DNA of 64,000 bases from Streptomyces olivochromogenes. Its GTDB lineage: Bacteria > Actinomycetota > Actinomycetes > Streptomycetales > Streptomycetaceae. A program made the position numbers and the translations under genes. The stretch covers positions 124,001 through 188,000 of the forward strand of contig NZ_KQ948454.1 in assembly GCF_001514115.1 (NCBI RefSeq), written 5' to 3'. Positions within the stretch are counted from its first letter, which is position 1, and each line of letters starts with the position of its first letter. Positions 55,263 to 64,000 of the stretch are shown piece by piece. A model generated the notes under the pieces. That model had not been told where the DNA came from. It was given only the letters and a program-made list of their open reading frames with translations, and did not search any database.

Positions 55263-55304
55263 CGCCCCACGAGCGACGGGGACCGCACCCCCGCCGAAGG
55301 GGTG

Positions 55305-55721
<417 letters not shown>

Positions 55722-56176
55722 CACTGCCTCCATGAACGGACTTCATCGACCGCCCCGCGCCGCACCGGCAGGGGAAGTGAACGAACGTTATCGTCAGATC
55801 CGTGCAAACCGCAGTTTCCCGCTGAAGACCGAGGGGGAAATCACACGGTGGGACACATTCGCCGCGCACCGCTCCGCTTCACTGCGGCACACGCGCCGCA
55901 GGGATCTGCGACGCGCGGGCCGTTGCCGGAGCATGCGCAAGGAGAGCCGCCAGCAGGTGGCAGCACCACCGTCGCATCACGGAGGAGCGACGGCGGTGCG
56001 GCGCACCGGCGGGAGCACGACGGAGGGGAATCCCGTCGCGTCACCGGCGCACCACAGGCCACGGACGCACCGTCGGCGACCGCCCACGCCATCGCCACCG
56101 GCACCACCACCACGGCTTTCCACGAGGGCACACGGGGGACAGAGCGGTCCCGCTGCGTGCCGACTGGAGGTCGGCC
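55722..56176. other. Gene-free divergent region upstream of icmB and the lipase
   Basis: About 455 bp between divergent genes. It must contain both promoters. Segment 55775-55830 is AT-richer (AACGAACGTTATCG), and the rest is GC-rich with a run of CACCACCACC near 56099-56114. I see no credible ORF, RNA gene or strong hairpin. Confidence 0.5.
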
Positions 56177-57049
56177 ATGAAGGTCACCGGGGCCGAGTTG
56201 CCCTTTCTCCCTCTCCGCCAGCGCCTGCTGCCCAGCCGACTGACCGGGCTCTCGGTGGCCCTGTTGAAGGCGACGGCCCTGGAGATCGCCATCCTCGCCG
56301 GGCACCTCCTCCTCTATCCGTCCGGCATCACCCAGGAGCGCCGCGGCACCCCCGCGCTCCCCCCGCCCGACGCGCCCCGGCTGCCCACCGGGACCAAGCC
56401 GCCGGTCGTGCTGCTGCACGGCTTCATCGACAACCGTTCGGTCTTCGTGCTGTTGCGTCGCAACCTCGCCCAGCACGGCAGGCAGCACATCGAGTCGCTC
56501 AACTACTCGCCGCTGACGAACGACATCCGTGCCGCCGCGGAACTGCTCGGGCGGCACATAGAGGACATCTGCGAGCGCACCGGGCGCGATCAGGTGGACA
56601 TAGTGGGCCACAGCCTCGGCGGACTCATAGCCCGCTACTACGTCCAGCGCCTCGGCGGAGACCTGCGCGTCCGCACCCTGGTCACGCTCGGCACGCCGCA
56701 CGCGGGCACGAAGGTCATTCCGCTGATGAACGCGCACCCGATCGTCCGTCAGATGCGCCCTGGTTCCGAAGTGATCGAGGAGCTGCGCAAGCCCGCACCC
56801 GACTGCCGTACGCAGTTCGTGAGCTTCTGGAGCGACCTCGACCATCTGATGGACCCGCTGGAGACCGCCTCCATCGATCACCCGGACCTGCTCGCACAGA
56901 GCGTCCAAGTGAGCGGAATCGGACATCTCGCCCTGCCGGTCCACCCCGCGGTCGCCGCCGGGATACGACAGGCACTCGACTTCGAGGAGACGCGGGCCCG
57001 CCCCGCCGCCGCACCCGCCGCCGAAACCGGGGGTCTGACAGTGGCATAA
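56177..57049 (+). CDS. Alpha/beta-hydrolase lipase/esterase
   Basis: A 290-residue lipase of the alpha/beta-hydrolase fold, like triacylglycerol lipases and PGAP1-type enzymes. The oxyanion region is VLLHGFIDNRSVF (about 75-87), the nucleophile Ser is in DIVGHSLGGLIARYY (about 146-160), and TLGTPHAGTK follows. The catalytic His probably lies in GIGHLALPVHP near residue 257. An N-terminal hydrophobic helix (ALEIAILAGHLLLY) may anchor or export it. GGAGG precedes the ATG. Confidence 0.85.
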   Translation: MKVTGAELPFLPLRQRLLPSRLTGLSVALLKATALEIAILAGHLLLYPSGITQERRGTPALPPPDAPRLPTGTKPPVVLLHGFIDNRSVFVLLRRNLAQHGRQHIESLNYSPLTNDIRAAAELLGRHIEDICERTGRDQVDIVGHSLGGLIARYYVQRLGGDLRVRTLVTLGTPHAGTKVIPLMNAHPIVRQMRPGSEVIEELRKPAPDCRTQFVSFWSDLDHLMDPLETASIDHPDLLAQSVQVSGIGHLALPVHPAVAAGIRQALDFEETRARPAAAPAAETGGLTVA

Positions 57050-57247
57050 CGCCTCCGCAGAACGCCCTCAACATCGAACGGCAATCGAACGCCAGGCCAA
57101 AGCCGTGCCCGCCCTCCCCCGAAACACGGCCGAATGCCCCTTTCCCGAGTGGAGGAAACCTGCCGAAGATTGTCGCGCCCGCGTACCGCCGGGTACAGTC
57201 GCCGCACTGCTCTGCCAGCCCCTGTTGTCGAGGCGAAAGAGAAGTTG

Positions 57248-58801
57248 GTGAACGACCGTCACCCGTCGGGGACCGTAACGCCCCCGGCTCCGGCCTCCGA
57301 TGCCGCCGCGGCGCCCTATGCGTCGTACGGTGGCCAGGAAGCCCAGTACGGCGACCTCACCTCGTACGACGGCTACGCCGCCACCGGTACCTACGCGACC
57401 GGAAGTTTCGAGACCACGGGTTTCGAGACCTCGACCTTCGCGGCCGACCCTCTCTTCGGCGACATGTCGGGCGGCGACGGCACGGGTTCGTACGACGCCA
57501 CGCAGTGGGGCACCGGCAGCCACCAGATGCCGCACTACGACCCGTACGCCGCACAGCACCAGGCCGCGTACGACACGGGTGCCTACGACACGACCGCCTG
57601 GGCGAGCGGATACCAGCAGCTCGCCGACATCCCCGCCCAGCACCCGGGCCCCGAGGGCACCGGCCAGTGGGACGCGGCCGCCTGGCTCCAGGCCGAACAG
57701 ACCGGCCAGACCCAGCAGTGGACCGCGCACACCCAGGAGACGGGCGCGTACGACGCCACGCAGTGGAACACCGCGGGCGAGCACGACCCGTACGAGGGGT
57801 ACGAGCAGCACCAGCAGGCCGAGTCGTACGAGCAGCAGCTCGCCGCCGAGGCCTACGAGCATCAGCCGGTGTCCGAGTCCGACGTGGACGACCGGCCCTT
57901 CGACCAGCAGGCGACCGCGACCTTCGAGCAGGTGTCGTACGAGGAATCCGACGCCGCGGAGGACGAGTTCGAGGACGCCGGTGACGCGCAGGACGCGCCG
58001 CTGCTGGAGGACATGGAAGAGGTCATTCCGGCCCCCCGTGCCGCGAACCGGTCCGCGTCCCGTTCCCGGCGGCGCAGCCCGGCGAAGCGTTCCGCCTTGC
58101 TGACCGTCGCGGTGCCCTCGGCCTGTGTGATGGGGGTCGCGGGGATCGCCGCCGCCTCCGTGGGCACCATCGGCGGTAACGACAGCAAGGACAACACGAC
58201 CCTCAGCGCGTCCGACGGGACCGCGGTGAAGCCGTCGGCCGCCAACAACAAACTGGACACCCAGCTCCAGAGCCTCTCCGCGGGCGCGGACGACTTCGCC
58301 GACCGTGCCAGCCGGACGCAGGAACGTATCGACCTCAAGGCTCAGCAGGCCGCCGAGAAGCAGAAGGCGGTGGCGGAGGCGGCTCGCAAGGAGCGGCTGC
58401 GGCCGAAGTTCGTGCTCCCGGTCACGCAGAAGGGCCTCAGCGCCTACTTCGGCCAGGCCGGCATCAACTGGATGTCCGTGCACACGGGCATCGACTTCCC
58501 GGTGTCGTACGGCACGCCGGTGATGGCCGCGACCGACGGCACCGTACGGACGCAGTGGAACAGCGCGTACGGGAACATGGCGATCGTCACCGCGATGGAC
58601 GGCACGGAGACCTGGTACTGCCACCTCTCCAGCTACAAGGTGCCGTCGGGGACGGTCGTGAAGGCCGGAGAGCAGATCGCGTTCTCCGGGAACTCCGGCA
58701 ACTCGACCGGTCCGCACCTGCACTTCGAGGTCCGCCCCGCGGGCGGCTCGGCGATCGACCCACTGCCGTGGCTGCGCAGCCACGGCCTGGACCCGACGTA
58801 A
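57248..58801 (+). CDS. M23-family (LytM) peptidase, membrane-anchored
   Basis: A 517-residue type II membrane protein. The first 270 residues are a low-complexity Tyr/Ala/Gln/Asp-rich cytosolic region (TGAYDTTAWASGYQQ and repeated EQHQQAESYEQQL), with TGSYDATQW-type repeats. A helix follows (LLTVAVPSACVMGVAGIAAA, about 280-300), then a coiled coil and a LytM domain with HTGID (about 411-415), YCHLSS and GPHLHFE (about 488-494), the zinc ligands. It should cleave peptidoglycan cross-links. GTG 57248 was chosen from the family start. The stop lies inside a 26-bp tandem repeat. Confidence 0.86.
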   Translation: MNDRHPSGTVTPPAPASDAAAAPYASYGGQEAQYGDLTSYDGYAATGTYATGSFETTGFETSTFAADPLFGDMSGGDGTGSYDATQWGTGSHQMPHYDPYAAQHQAAYDTGAYDTTAWASGYQQLADIPAQHPGPEGTGQWDAAAWLQAEQTGQTQQWTAHTQETGAYDATQWNTAGEHDPYEGYEQHQQAESYEQQLAAEAYEHQPVSESDVDDRPFDQQATATFEQVSYEESDAAEDEFEDAGDAQDAPLLEDMEEVIPAPRAANRSASRSRRRSPAKRSALLTVAVPSACVMGVAGIAAASVGTIGGNDSKDNTTLSASDGTAVKPSAANNKLDTQLQSLSAGADDFADRASRTQERIDLKAQQAAEKQKAVAEAARKERLRPKFVLPVTQKGLSAYFGQAGINWMSVHTGIDFPVSYGTPVMAATDGTVRTQWNSAYGNMAIVTAMDGTETWYCHLSSYKVPSGTVVKAGEQIAFSGNSGNSTGPHLHFEVRPAGGSAIDPLPWLRSHGLDPT

Positions 58802-58947
58802 CCCACGGGGCCTCGGGCTCGACGTGACCCACGGGACCTCAGGCTCGACGTAACCCACGGGACCTCGGACCCCACGTAACCCACGGGACCTCGGACCCCA
58901 CGCGACCCAGAGGCCCAGGGCCCTACGCAACCCAGCGGCCCCTCACC
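58794..58947. repeat. 26-bp tandem repeat at the 3' end of the M23 gene
   Basis: Six units with the core CGACGTAACCCACGGGACCT begin at 58794, 58820, 58846, 58872, 58898 and 58923. The first four are nearly identical. The TAA stop of the M23 gene lies in the first unit, so the array is 3'-untranslated. It could protect or end the mRNA. Confidence 0.85.
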
Positions 58948-59003
58948 CGACGACGTGACCGAACGCCGTCGCCGGGCTCCGAGCTACCGCCCCGTGGAGC
59001 GAA

Positions 59004-61562
59004 CTACAGCTTCTCCACCGGCGCGTACCGCAGCAGCAACCGCTTCGGCTTCGCCTCGCCGAAGTCGACCGTCGCCTCCGCGTTCGCGCCCGTCCCCTTC
59101 ACTCCGACCACGGTGCCCAGGCCGAACTGGTCGTGGGTGACCCGGTCACCGACCGCGAGCGAGACCACCGGCTTCTCGGAGATCCCGCGGCGCGTCGCGA
59201 AGCCGGAGGCACCGGACGCCGCGGACCGCGAACGCGAGGACGACAGCGAGGCGGCCACACCGGAGGCGGGCCCCGAGGGCATGGGAGCGGTCGCGCCGGT
59301 GCGCTTCCACTCCAGGTGCGTCTCCGGGATCTCCTCCAGGAAGCGGGACGGCGGGTTGTACGAGGGCTGGCCCCAGGCGCTGCGCATGGACGAACGAGTG
59401 AGGTACAGCCGCTCCCGCGCGCGCGTGATGCCGACGTACGCGAGGCGCCGCTCCTCCTCCAGCTCCTTGACCTGCCCCAGCGCGCGCATGTGCGGGAAGA
59501 CGCCGTCCTCCATGCCGGTGAGGAAGACGACCGGGAACTCCAGGCCCTTGGCGGTGTGGAGGGTCATCAGCGTGATGACGCCGTTGCCGTCCTCCTCGTC
59601 CGGGATCTGGTCGGAGTCGGCGACGAGCGCGACACGCTCCAGGAACGCGGAGAGCCCACCGGCCGCCGCACCAGCACCAGCACCAGCAGCCGCTGTACCC
59701 GCAGCCGCCCCCGTGCCTTCGCCCTCGCCCTCGCCCTCGCTCTCGCCGGTCTCCTGCTCGAACTCCAGGGCCACGGCGGCGAGCTCCTGAAGGTTCTCGA
59801 TCCGGGTCTCGTCCTGCGGGTCGGTCGAGGCCTGCAGCTCGGCGAGGTAGCCGGTGCGCTCGAGGACCGCCTCCAGGACGGTCGCCGGGCCGGCGCCGGA
59901 CTCGACGATCGTACGGAGGTCCTCCATGAGCGTGTTGAACCGCTTCACGGCGTTCGTCGACCGCGCCGCCATCCCGTACGCCTCGTCGACGCGGCGCAGC
60001 GCCTGCGAGAAGCTGATCTTCTCGCGCTGCGAGAGCGCGTCGATCATGGCCTCGGCGCGCTCACCGATGCCGCGCTTGGGAACGTTCAGAATGCGGCGCA
60101 GCGGGACCGAGTCCTCGGGGTTGGCCAGGACCCTGAGGTACGCGAGGACGTCCCGGACCTCCTTGCGCTCGTAGAAGCGGACGCCGCCGACGACCTTGTA
60201 GGGCAGGCCGACGCGGATGAACACCTCTTCGAAGACACGGGACTGGGCGTTCGTCCGGTAGAAGACGGCGACGTCGCCCGCCCTGGCGTCGCCCGCGTCG
60301 GTGAGACGGTCTATCTCGTCGGCGACGAACTGGGCCTCGTCGTGCTCGGTGTCGGCGACATAGCCGGTGATGTTCGAACCGGCGCCCGCGTTGGTCCACA
60401 GGTTCTTGGGGCGGCGGGACTCGTTGCGCTCGATGACCGCGTTCGCGGCGGTCAGGATCGTCTGGGTGGAGCGGTAGTTCTGCTCCAGCAGGATCGTCGT
60501 CGCGTCCGGGTAGTCCTCCTCGAACTGGAGGATGTTGCGGATGGTCGCCCCGCGGAAGGCGTAGATCGACTGGTCGGCGTCACCCACGACGCACAGCTCG
60601 GCGGGCCCGAGCTCGCCCTCGATGGGCGTCACGTCCTCGGGCCGGTCACCGGCGGCCGGGCCAACGAGCTCCCTGACCAGGGCGTACTGCGCGTGGTTCG
60701 TGTCCTGGTACTCATCGACCAGGACGTGGCGGAAGCGGCGGCGGTAGTGCTCGGCGACGTCCGGGAAGGCGCGCAGCAGGTTGACCGTGGTCATGATCAG
60801 GTCGTCGAAGTCGAGCGCGTTGGCCTCGCGCAGCCGCGACTGGTACATCGCGTAGGCCTGGGCGAGGGTCTTCTCGAAGCCGTCGGCGGCCTGGGCGGCG
60901 AAGTCCTCCTCGTCGATCAGCTCGTTCTTCAGGTTCGAGATCTTGGCGCTGAAGGACTTGGGCGGGAAGCGCTTGGGATCGAGATCCAGATCACGGCAGA
61001 CGAGCGCCATCAGGCGCTTGCTGTCGGCGGCGTCGTAGATCGAGAACGAGGAGGTGAAGCCGAGCTTCTTGCTCTCGCGGCGCAGGATCCGCACACACGC
61101 GCTGTGGAAGGTCATCACCCACATCGCGTTCGCGCGCGGCCCGACGAGCTGCTCGACGCGCTCCTTCATCTCGCCCGCGGCCTTGTTCGTGAAGGTGATC
61201 GCGAGGATCTGGCCGGGGTGGACATGGCGCTCGCCCAGCAGATGGGCGATGCGGTGGGTGAGCACCCGGGTCTTGCCGGAGCCCGCGCCGGCCACGATGA
61301 GCAGCGGGGAGCCGGAGTGCACCACGGCCGCACGCTGGTTCTCGTTCAGCCCGTCCAGCAGGGCCGCCGGGTCCACGGCGGGGCGGTGCGCGCCGTCGCG
61401 GTAGTAGGCGTCCCGGCTCGCGGGCACGTCGAAGCGGCCGCCGAACAGGTCGTCCGGAAGCGGCTCCGCCACCCCGTCCTCGGGTGGCGGCGGGGGCTCT
61501 TCCTCGTGGGCCCCGGAAGGCTGGAGGTCCGCCAGAAAGCTGTCATCAAAGAGGCTGCTCAT
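59004..61562 (-). CDS. pcrA: ATP-dependent DNA helicase PcrA/UvrD
   Basis: An 852-residue superfamily 1A 3'-5' helicase. It has Walker A GAGSGKTRVLTHR, motif Ia TFTNKAAGEMKERV, motif II VDEYQDTNHAQY, motif III VVGDADQSIYAFRGA, motif IV NYRST, motif V LMTLHTAKGLEFPVV and motif VI YVGITRARERLYL. An actinobacterial Asp/Glu/Pro-rich head (PPPPPEDGVAEPLPDD) and a Gly/Ala/Glu insert (ESEGEGEGEGTGAAAG) near residue 630 are the only odd regions. The C-terminal Tudor-like tail binds RNA polymerase or Mfd-type partners. ATG 61562 lies 9 bp after a TAGACT box. Confidence 0.96.
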   Translation of the reverse strand: MSSLFDDSFLADLQPSGAHEEEPPPPPEDGVAEPLPDDLFGGRFDVPASRDAYYRDGAHRPAVDPAALLDGLNENQRAAVVHSGSPLLIVAGAGSGKTRVLTHRIAHLLGERHVHPGQILAITFTNKAAGEMKERVEQLVGPRANAMWVMTFHSACVRILRRESKKLGFTSSFSIYDAADSKRLMALVCRDLDLDPKRFPPKSFSAKISNLKNELIDEEDFAAQAADGFEKTLAQAYAMYQSRLREANALDFDDLIMTTVNLLRAFPDVAEHYRRRFRHVLVDEYQDTNHAQYALVRELVGPAAGDRPEDVTPIEGELGPAELCVVGDADQSIYAFRGATIRNILQFEEDYPDATTILLEQNYRSTQTILTAANAVIERNESRRPKNLWTNAGAGSNITGYVADTEHDEAQFVADEIDRLTDAGDARAGDVAVFYRTNAQSRVFEEVFIRVGLPYKVVGGVRFYERKEVRDVLAYLRVLANPEDSVPLRRILNVPKRGIGERAEAMIDALSQREKISFSQALRRVDEAYGMAARSTNAVKRFNTLMEDLRTIVESGAGPATVLEAVLERTGYLAELQASTDPQDETRIENLQELAAVALEFEQETGESEGEGEGEGTGAAAGTAAAGAGAGAAAGGLSAFLERVALVADSDQIPDEEDGNGVITLMTLHTAKGLEFPVVFLTGMEDGVFPHMRALGQVKELEEERRLAYVGITRARERLYLTRSSMRSAWGQPSYNPPSRFLEEIPETHLEWKRTGATAPMPSGPASGVAASLSSSRSRSAASGASGFATRRGISEKPVVSLAVGDRVTHDQFGLGTVVGVKGTGANAEATVDFGEAKPKRLLLRYAPVEKL

Positions 61563-61840
61563 CGCTCTCCGAGTCTAGGCGGCCCCACTGACAACCCGCG
61601 GCCACCCCGGAAACCCGACCGGTTTTTCCGCGACCACGCATGATCCTTTTCCGTGACCGCGCATGATCGCTTTCCGTCACTCTTTCCATCACTTTTTCCA
61701 CCGCGGACGCCGTAACCGTTCAGGATCGTTTCATTACGGTCAGCCACGGTCAGTCCCGATCAATGGCCTTCAGGATCAAGGTCACGAAAATGTATCGGGC
61801 ATATCGCACATCAAACTTCACAGAACACTTATGAGTTGGC
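61563..61840. promoter_or_regulatory. pcrA upstream region and riboswitch promoter
   Basis: The AT-richer stretch 61620-61830 separates divergent pcrA and the NlpC/P60 gene. A plausible rightward promoter is TTCACA (61817-61822) with TAGCGT at 61841-61846, spaced 18 bp, feeding the riboswitch. GCATGATC is repeated (61638-61645, 61661-61668), flanked by CTTTTCCGTGACC-like copies. Confidence 0.5.
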
Positions 61841-61892
61841 TAGCGTGCCGGGCAGGCCGCTCGACCCAACCGGCGAACACCGCCGGGCCGTG

Positions 61893-62060
61893 CGGCCTCC
61901 GCCGAGTCCGGTGCGCCCGCGTGGCAGCCGGAGCCGGGGACCCAACCGAACTTGGGGTGAATCGGTCCAACCGCCCAGTGGGGCAGGGGCCGTAGGGCAA
62001 ACCTTCCGGAAGCACCCGCCCGAACCCGACAGCTAACTCGGTAGGCGGATGACGGAAGGA
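61893..62060 (+). promoter_or_regulatory. Cyclic di-AMP riboswitch (ydaO-yuaA class)
   Basis: The leader contains the class's hallmark blocks in order: CGCCGAGTCCGG, AGCCGGGGACCCAA, TTGGGGTGAATCGG, a GTAGGGCAAACCTTCCGG segment, and CCCGAACCCGACAGCTAAC with CTCGGTAGGCG. The end abuts the RBS GGAAGGAG (62054-62061). In actinobacteria this motif controls cell-wall hydrolases and rpf genes; c-di-AMP binding normally turns expression off. Confidence 0.9.
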
Positions 62061-62069
62061 GTCGCCACC

Positions 62070-63248
62070 TTGGCGTCGCATCGCAAGTGGAGTCCTACGG
62101 GTACGCGCATAGCGGGTATACGGACTCCCGCCCTCGCCACGGCGGCCCTCACCTCCGTGGCCCTGCTCTCCCAGACGGCGAACGCCGCGCCCTCGGCCGA
62201 CTCCAAGCCGAGCATCGAAGAAGTCGAGAAGAAGGTCGACGACCTCTACCACCAGGCCGAGACGGCGACCGAGAAGTACAACGCGACCAGGGAGAAGACC
62301 GCCCAGCAGCGCAAGCGCGTCGACTCCCTCCTCGACGACGTGGCCCAGCGCACCGAGAAGCTCAACACCGCGCGCGAGGAACTGGGTTCGTTCGCCGCGG
62401 CGCAGTACCGCACCGGCGCCGCCGCCCCCGACACCGCGAGCCTCCTGCTGGCCGACAATCCGCAGGACTACTTCGACCAGACCCAGCTGATGAACCGTCT
62501 GACCACCCGCCAGAAGGCGGCCGTCGACGACTACGTCACCGAGCAGGCCGCCACCACCAAGAAGCGTGCGGAGGCCTCCGAGAGCCTGCAGACGCTCACC
62601 ACGGCGCAGAGCGCGCTGAGGACGTCCAAGGCCGACGTCCAGCGCAAGCTCGCCGAGGCCCGCTCGCTGCTGTCGAAGCTGACCGCCGAGGAGAAGGCGC
62701 GGCTCGCGGCGATCGAGAAGAAGAAGCGGGAAGCGGCCGACCGCAAGGCGGCGGAGCTGGCCCAGCAGCAGGCCGCGGCGGAGAAGAAGGCCCAGGAGGC
62801 GGCCGCCCAGCAGCAGACGGGTTCCGGCACTTCCGGAACCACTGGCTCCACCGGCACCTCCGGGAGTTCGGCCACCGACTCCTCGTACACCGCGAAGGCC
62901 GACAAGGCCCTCGCCTTCGCCCGCACCCAGATCGGCAAGCCGTACGTCTGGGGCGCGACCGGGCCCGGCTCCTACGACTGCTCCGGCCTCACCCAGGCCG
63001 CCTGGAAGGCCGCCGGCGTCGCCCTCCCGCGCACCACCTACGACCAGGTGAAGGCGGGCACGACCGTCTCGCTCGCCGACATCAAGCCCGGTGACCTCGT
63101 CTTCTTCTACGACGACATCAGCCACGTCGGCCTCTACATCGGCAACGGCATGATGATCCACGCCCCCAAGCCGGGCGCGTACGTCCGCGAGGAGTCGATC
63201 TTCTACGGCGGCGAGTCGATCATCCACAGCGTGGTGCGTCCGGCCTAA
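62070..63248 (+). CDS. NlpC/P60 (C40) endopeptidase, secreted
   Basis: A 392-residue secreted peptidoglycan hydrolase. The TTG at 62070 was chosen because GGAAGGAG ends 8 bp upstream and the signal peptide (MASHRKW...SQTANAAPS) follows; the longer ATG 62049 lies inside the riboswitch. A coiled-coil region (about 45-260) with many Lys/Glu/Ala repeats precedes the NlpC/P60 domain. The catalytic Cys is in YDCSGLTQAAW (about residue 303) and the His in ISHVGLYIGNG (about 350). A Thr/Ser/Gly linker (GSGTSGTTGSTGTSGSSA) joins them. It should cleave D-Glu-mDAP stem peptides, under c-di-AMP control. Confidence 0.92.
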   Translation: MASHRKWSPTGTRIAGIRTPALATAALTSVALLSQTANAAPSADSKPSIEEVEKKVDDLYHQAETATEKYNATREKTAQQRKRVDSLLDDVAQRTEKLNTAREELGSFAAAQYRTGAAAPDTASLLLADNPQDYFDQTQLMNRLTTRQKAAVDDYVTEQAATTKKRAEASESLQTLTTAQSALRTSKADVQRKLAEARSLLSKLTAEEKARLAAIEKKKREAADRKAAELAQQQAAAEKKAQEAAAQQQTGSGTSGTTGSTGTSGSSATDSSYTAKADKALAFARTQIGKPYVWGATGPGSYDCSGLTQAAWKAAGVALPRTTYDQVKAGTTVSLADIKPGDLVFFYDDISHVGLYIGNGMMIHAPKPGAYVREESIFYGGESIIHSVVRPA

Positions 63249-63263
63249 CGCCCCGGCGCCCGG

Positions 63264-63302
63264 CACGCGCGCGTGGGGCTCATCGGGCTCCACGCGCGCG
63301 TG
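63264..63302 (+). terminator. Terminator of the NlpC/P60 gene
   Basis: CACGCGCGCGTGGGGC pairs with GCTCCACGCGCGCGTG (one G-U), with a 7-nt loop, 15 bp after the stop. Confidence 0.82.
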
Positions 63303-63343
63303 GCCCGCCGCCAACCCGCTCGAAGGTCCTTAGCATCGGGCCC

Positions 63344-64000
63344 ATGTCAGCCATCTCCCCGCCCGGCACCCGGTGGACCGGCCTGCGCACCTGGTGGGCG
63401 CGGAATCCGCCGGGCGCCGGAGCCGCGATCCTGGCCACCGGCATCATCTCGATCGGGCTGGAGCAGACCGGCTACGAGATCCTGTCCCGGATCGTGCTGG
63501 CCCTGGCGGCCATCGGCTGGCTCGGGCTCGCCGCGGCCTTCGTCGTACGGCTGCTGCGGGAGCGGGAGCGGTGGCTGACGGAGGCCGGTACACCGAGCGC
63601 GCTCACCGCGGTCGCGGCGACCACCGTGCTCGGCACGCGGCTGGTCACACTGGGGTGGGAGGTGCCGGCCGAGGCCCTGCTCGCCCTGTCGGCGGCGCTC
63701 TGGCCGGGGCTGCTCCTCCTGGTCGTACGGCAATGGCGGCCCCGTATGCCCGGAGCGGTGTTCCTCGGCTGTGTGGCCACGCAGGGGCTCGCGGTGCTGG
63801 GTGCGACGCTCGCCCCCGCGACGCACACGGACTGGCTCGCGCACACCGCCCTGGTGCTGTTCTGGCTGGGGCTCGTGCTCTACGCGACGGCGCTGTTCTA
63901 CTTCGACTACCGCGAGGTCGCCACGGGCGCCGGGGACCAGTGGGTCGCGGGCGGCGCGCTCGCGATCTCGGCGCTGGCGGGGTCGAAGCTGATCCTCGCG
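63344..64000 (+). CDS. TehA/SLAC1-type membrane transporter, 3'-truncated
   Basis: The first 219 residues of a membrane protein that runs off the window. It opens MSAISPPGTRWTGLRTWWAR with GAAILATGIISIGLEQTGYE and shows at least six helices with a basic loop RLLRERERWLTEAG. This fits the tellurite-resistance/dicarboxylate-transporter (TDT/TehA) family. The -10 TAGCAT (63331-63336) lies 7 bp before the ATG, suggesting a leaderless transcript. Confidence 0.72.
   Translation, partial: MSAISPPGTRWTGLRTWWARNPPGAGAAILATGIISIGLEQTGYEILSRIVLALAAIGWLGLAAAFVVRLLRERERWLTEAGTPSALTAVAATTVLGTRLVTLGWEVPAEALLALSAALWPGLLLLVVRQWRPRMPGAVFLGCVATQGLAVLGATLAPATHTDWLAHTALVLFWLGLVLYATALFYFDYREVATGAGDQWVAGGALAISALAGSKLILA

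Noticed and set aside
58794..58947. CRISPR array after the M23 gene
   Set aside because: The units are contiguous 26-bp repeats without spacers.
59133..61643. An 836-codon frame antisense to pcrA
   Set aside because: PcrA has all SF1 helicase motifs; the antisense frame is an effect of high GC at third positions.

Overview
The window is a high-GC (about 72%) chromosome segment with GTG/TTG starts, strong G/C third-position bias and many Streptomyces-type families (DUF3017, DUF2690, DUF6350/PerM, DUF5682/DUF5691, a c-di-AMP riboswitch ahead of a NlpC/P60 peptidase). It is almost certainly from Streptomyces or a close relative. Most of it looks like conserved chromosomal core; about 4.3-13.4 kb reads as an inserted specialised-metabolism locus.

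Layout. 0-4.2 kb: 3' end of an ornithine aminotransferase gene, a lipoprotein/glutathionylspermidine-synthase-like pair, a DMT-type membrane protein and a frameshifted ORF. 4.3-13.4 kb: a compact p-aminobenzoate-type cluster. It has a DUF3050 protein, an ABM-domain membrane protein, fused aminodeoxychorismate synthase PabAB, two acyl-adenylate ligases, a flavin monooxygenase and an ADC-lyase-like class IV aminotransferase. The genes overlap or are tightly spaced, two carry TTA codons (bldA control), and a strong terminator closes the cluster. 13.4-16.0 kb: a MocR-type regulator flanked by two paralogous AhpD/CMD proteins. 16.0-24.4 kb: a choline-to-glycine-betaine operon (aldehyde dehydrogenase, choline-oxidase-like GMC enzyme, ABC importer with a double-domain permease), divergent from a MarR-GNAT fusion regulator with a palindrome over its start.

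24.4-36.7 kb: membrane proteins of unknown role, malate dehydrogenase, three membrane-tethered HTH proteins (one with extracellular peptidoglycan-binding and lysozyme-like domains), folD-DUF3017, and a secreted I36-type inhibitor-like protein. 36.7-45.5 kb: purN-purH, perM, a HTH/sigma-like membrane protein, and sucC-sucD. 47-55.2 kb: a five-gene MoxR ATPase/DUF5682/VWA operon divergent from SWIM/DUF5691, resembling E. coli yehL-yehM-yehP-yehQ, with a perfect 13-bp inverted repeat between the divergent arms. 55.3-64 kb: the icmB-type B12-binding subunit, a lipase, an M23 peptidase, PcrA helicase, a c-di-AMP riboswitch with its NlpC/P60 peptidase, and a partial TehA/SLAC1-type transporter.

How the parts work together. 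The PabAB/PabC-like pair should turn chorismate into p-aminobenzoate, which the monooxygenase and ligases would then modify and activate; no PKS, NRPS or carrier protein is present, so the product is unknown. The bet genes make and import the compatible solute betaine. The MoxR/VWA/SWIM module is conserved but functionally obscure. Noncoding structure is rich: many long terminator hairpins, a dispersed terminator-containing repeat with five copies, 26-bp tandem repeats after the M23 gene, a degenerate repeat array upstream of purN, and six genes whose -10 box lies 6-8 nt from the start codon, as for leaderless mRNAs. All family assignments come from reading the sequence, without database searches.
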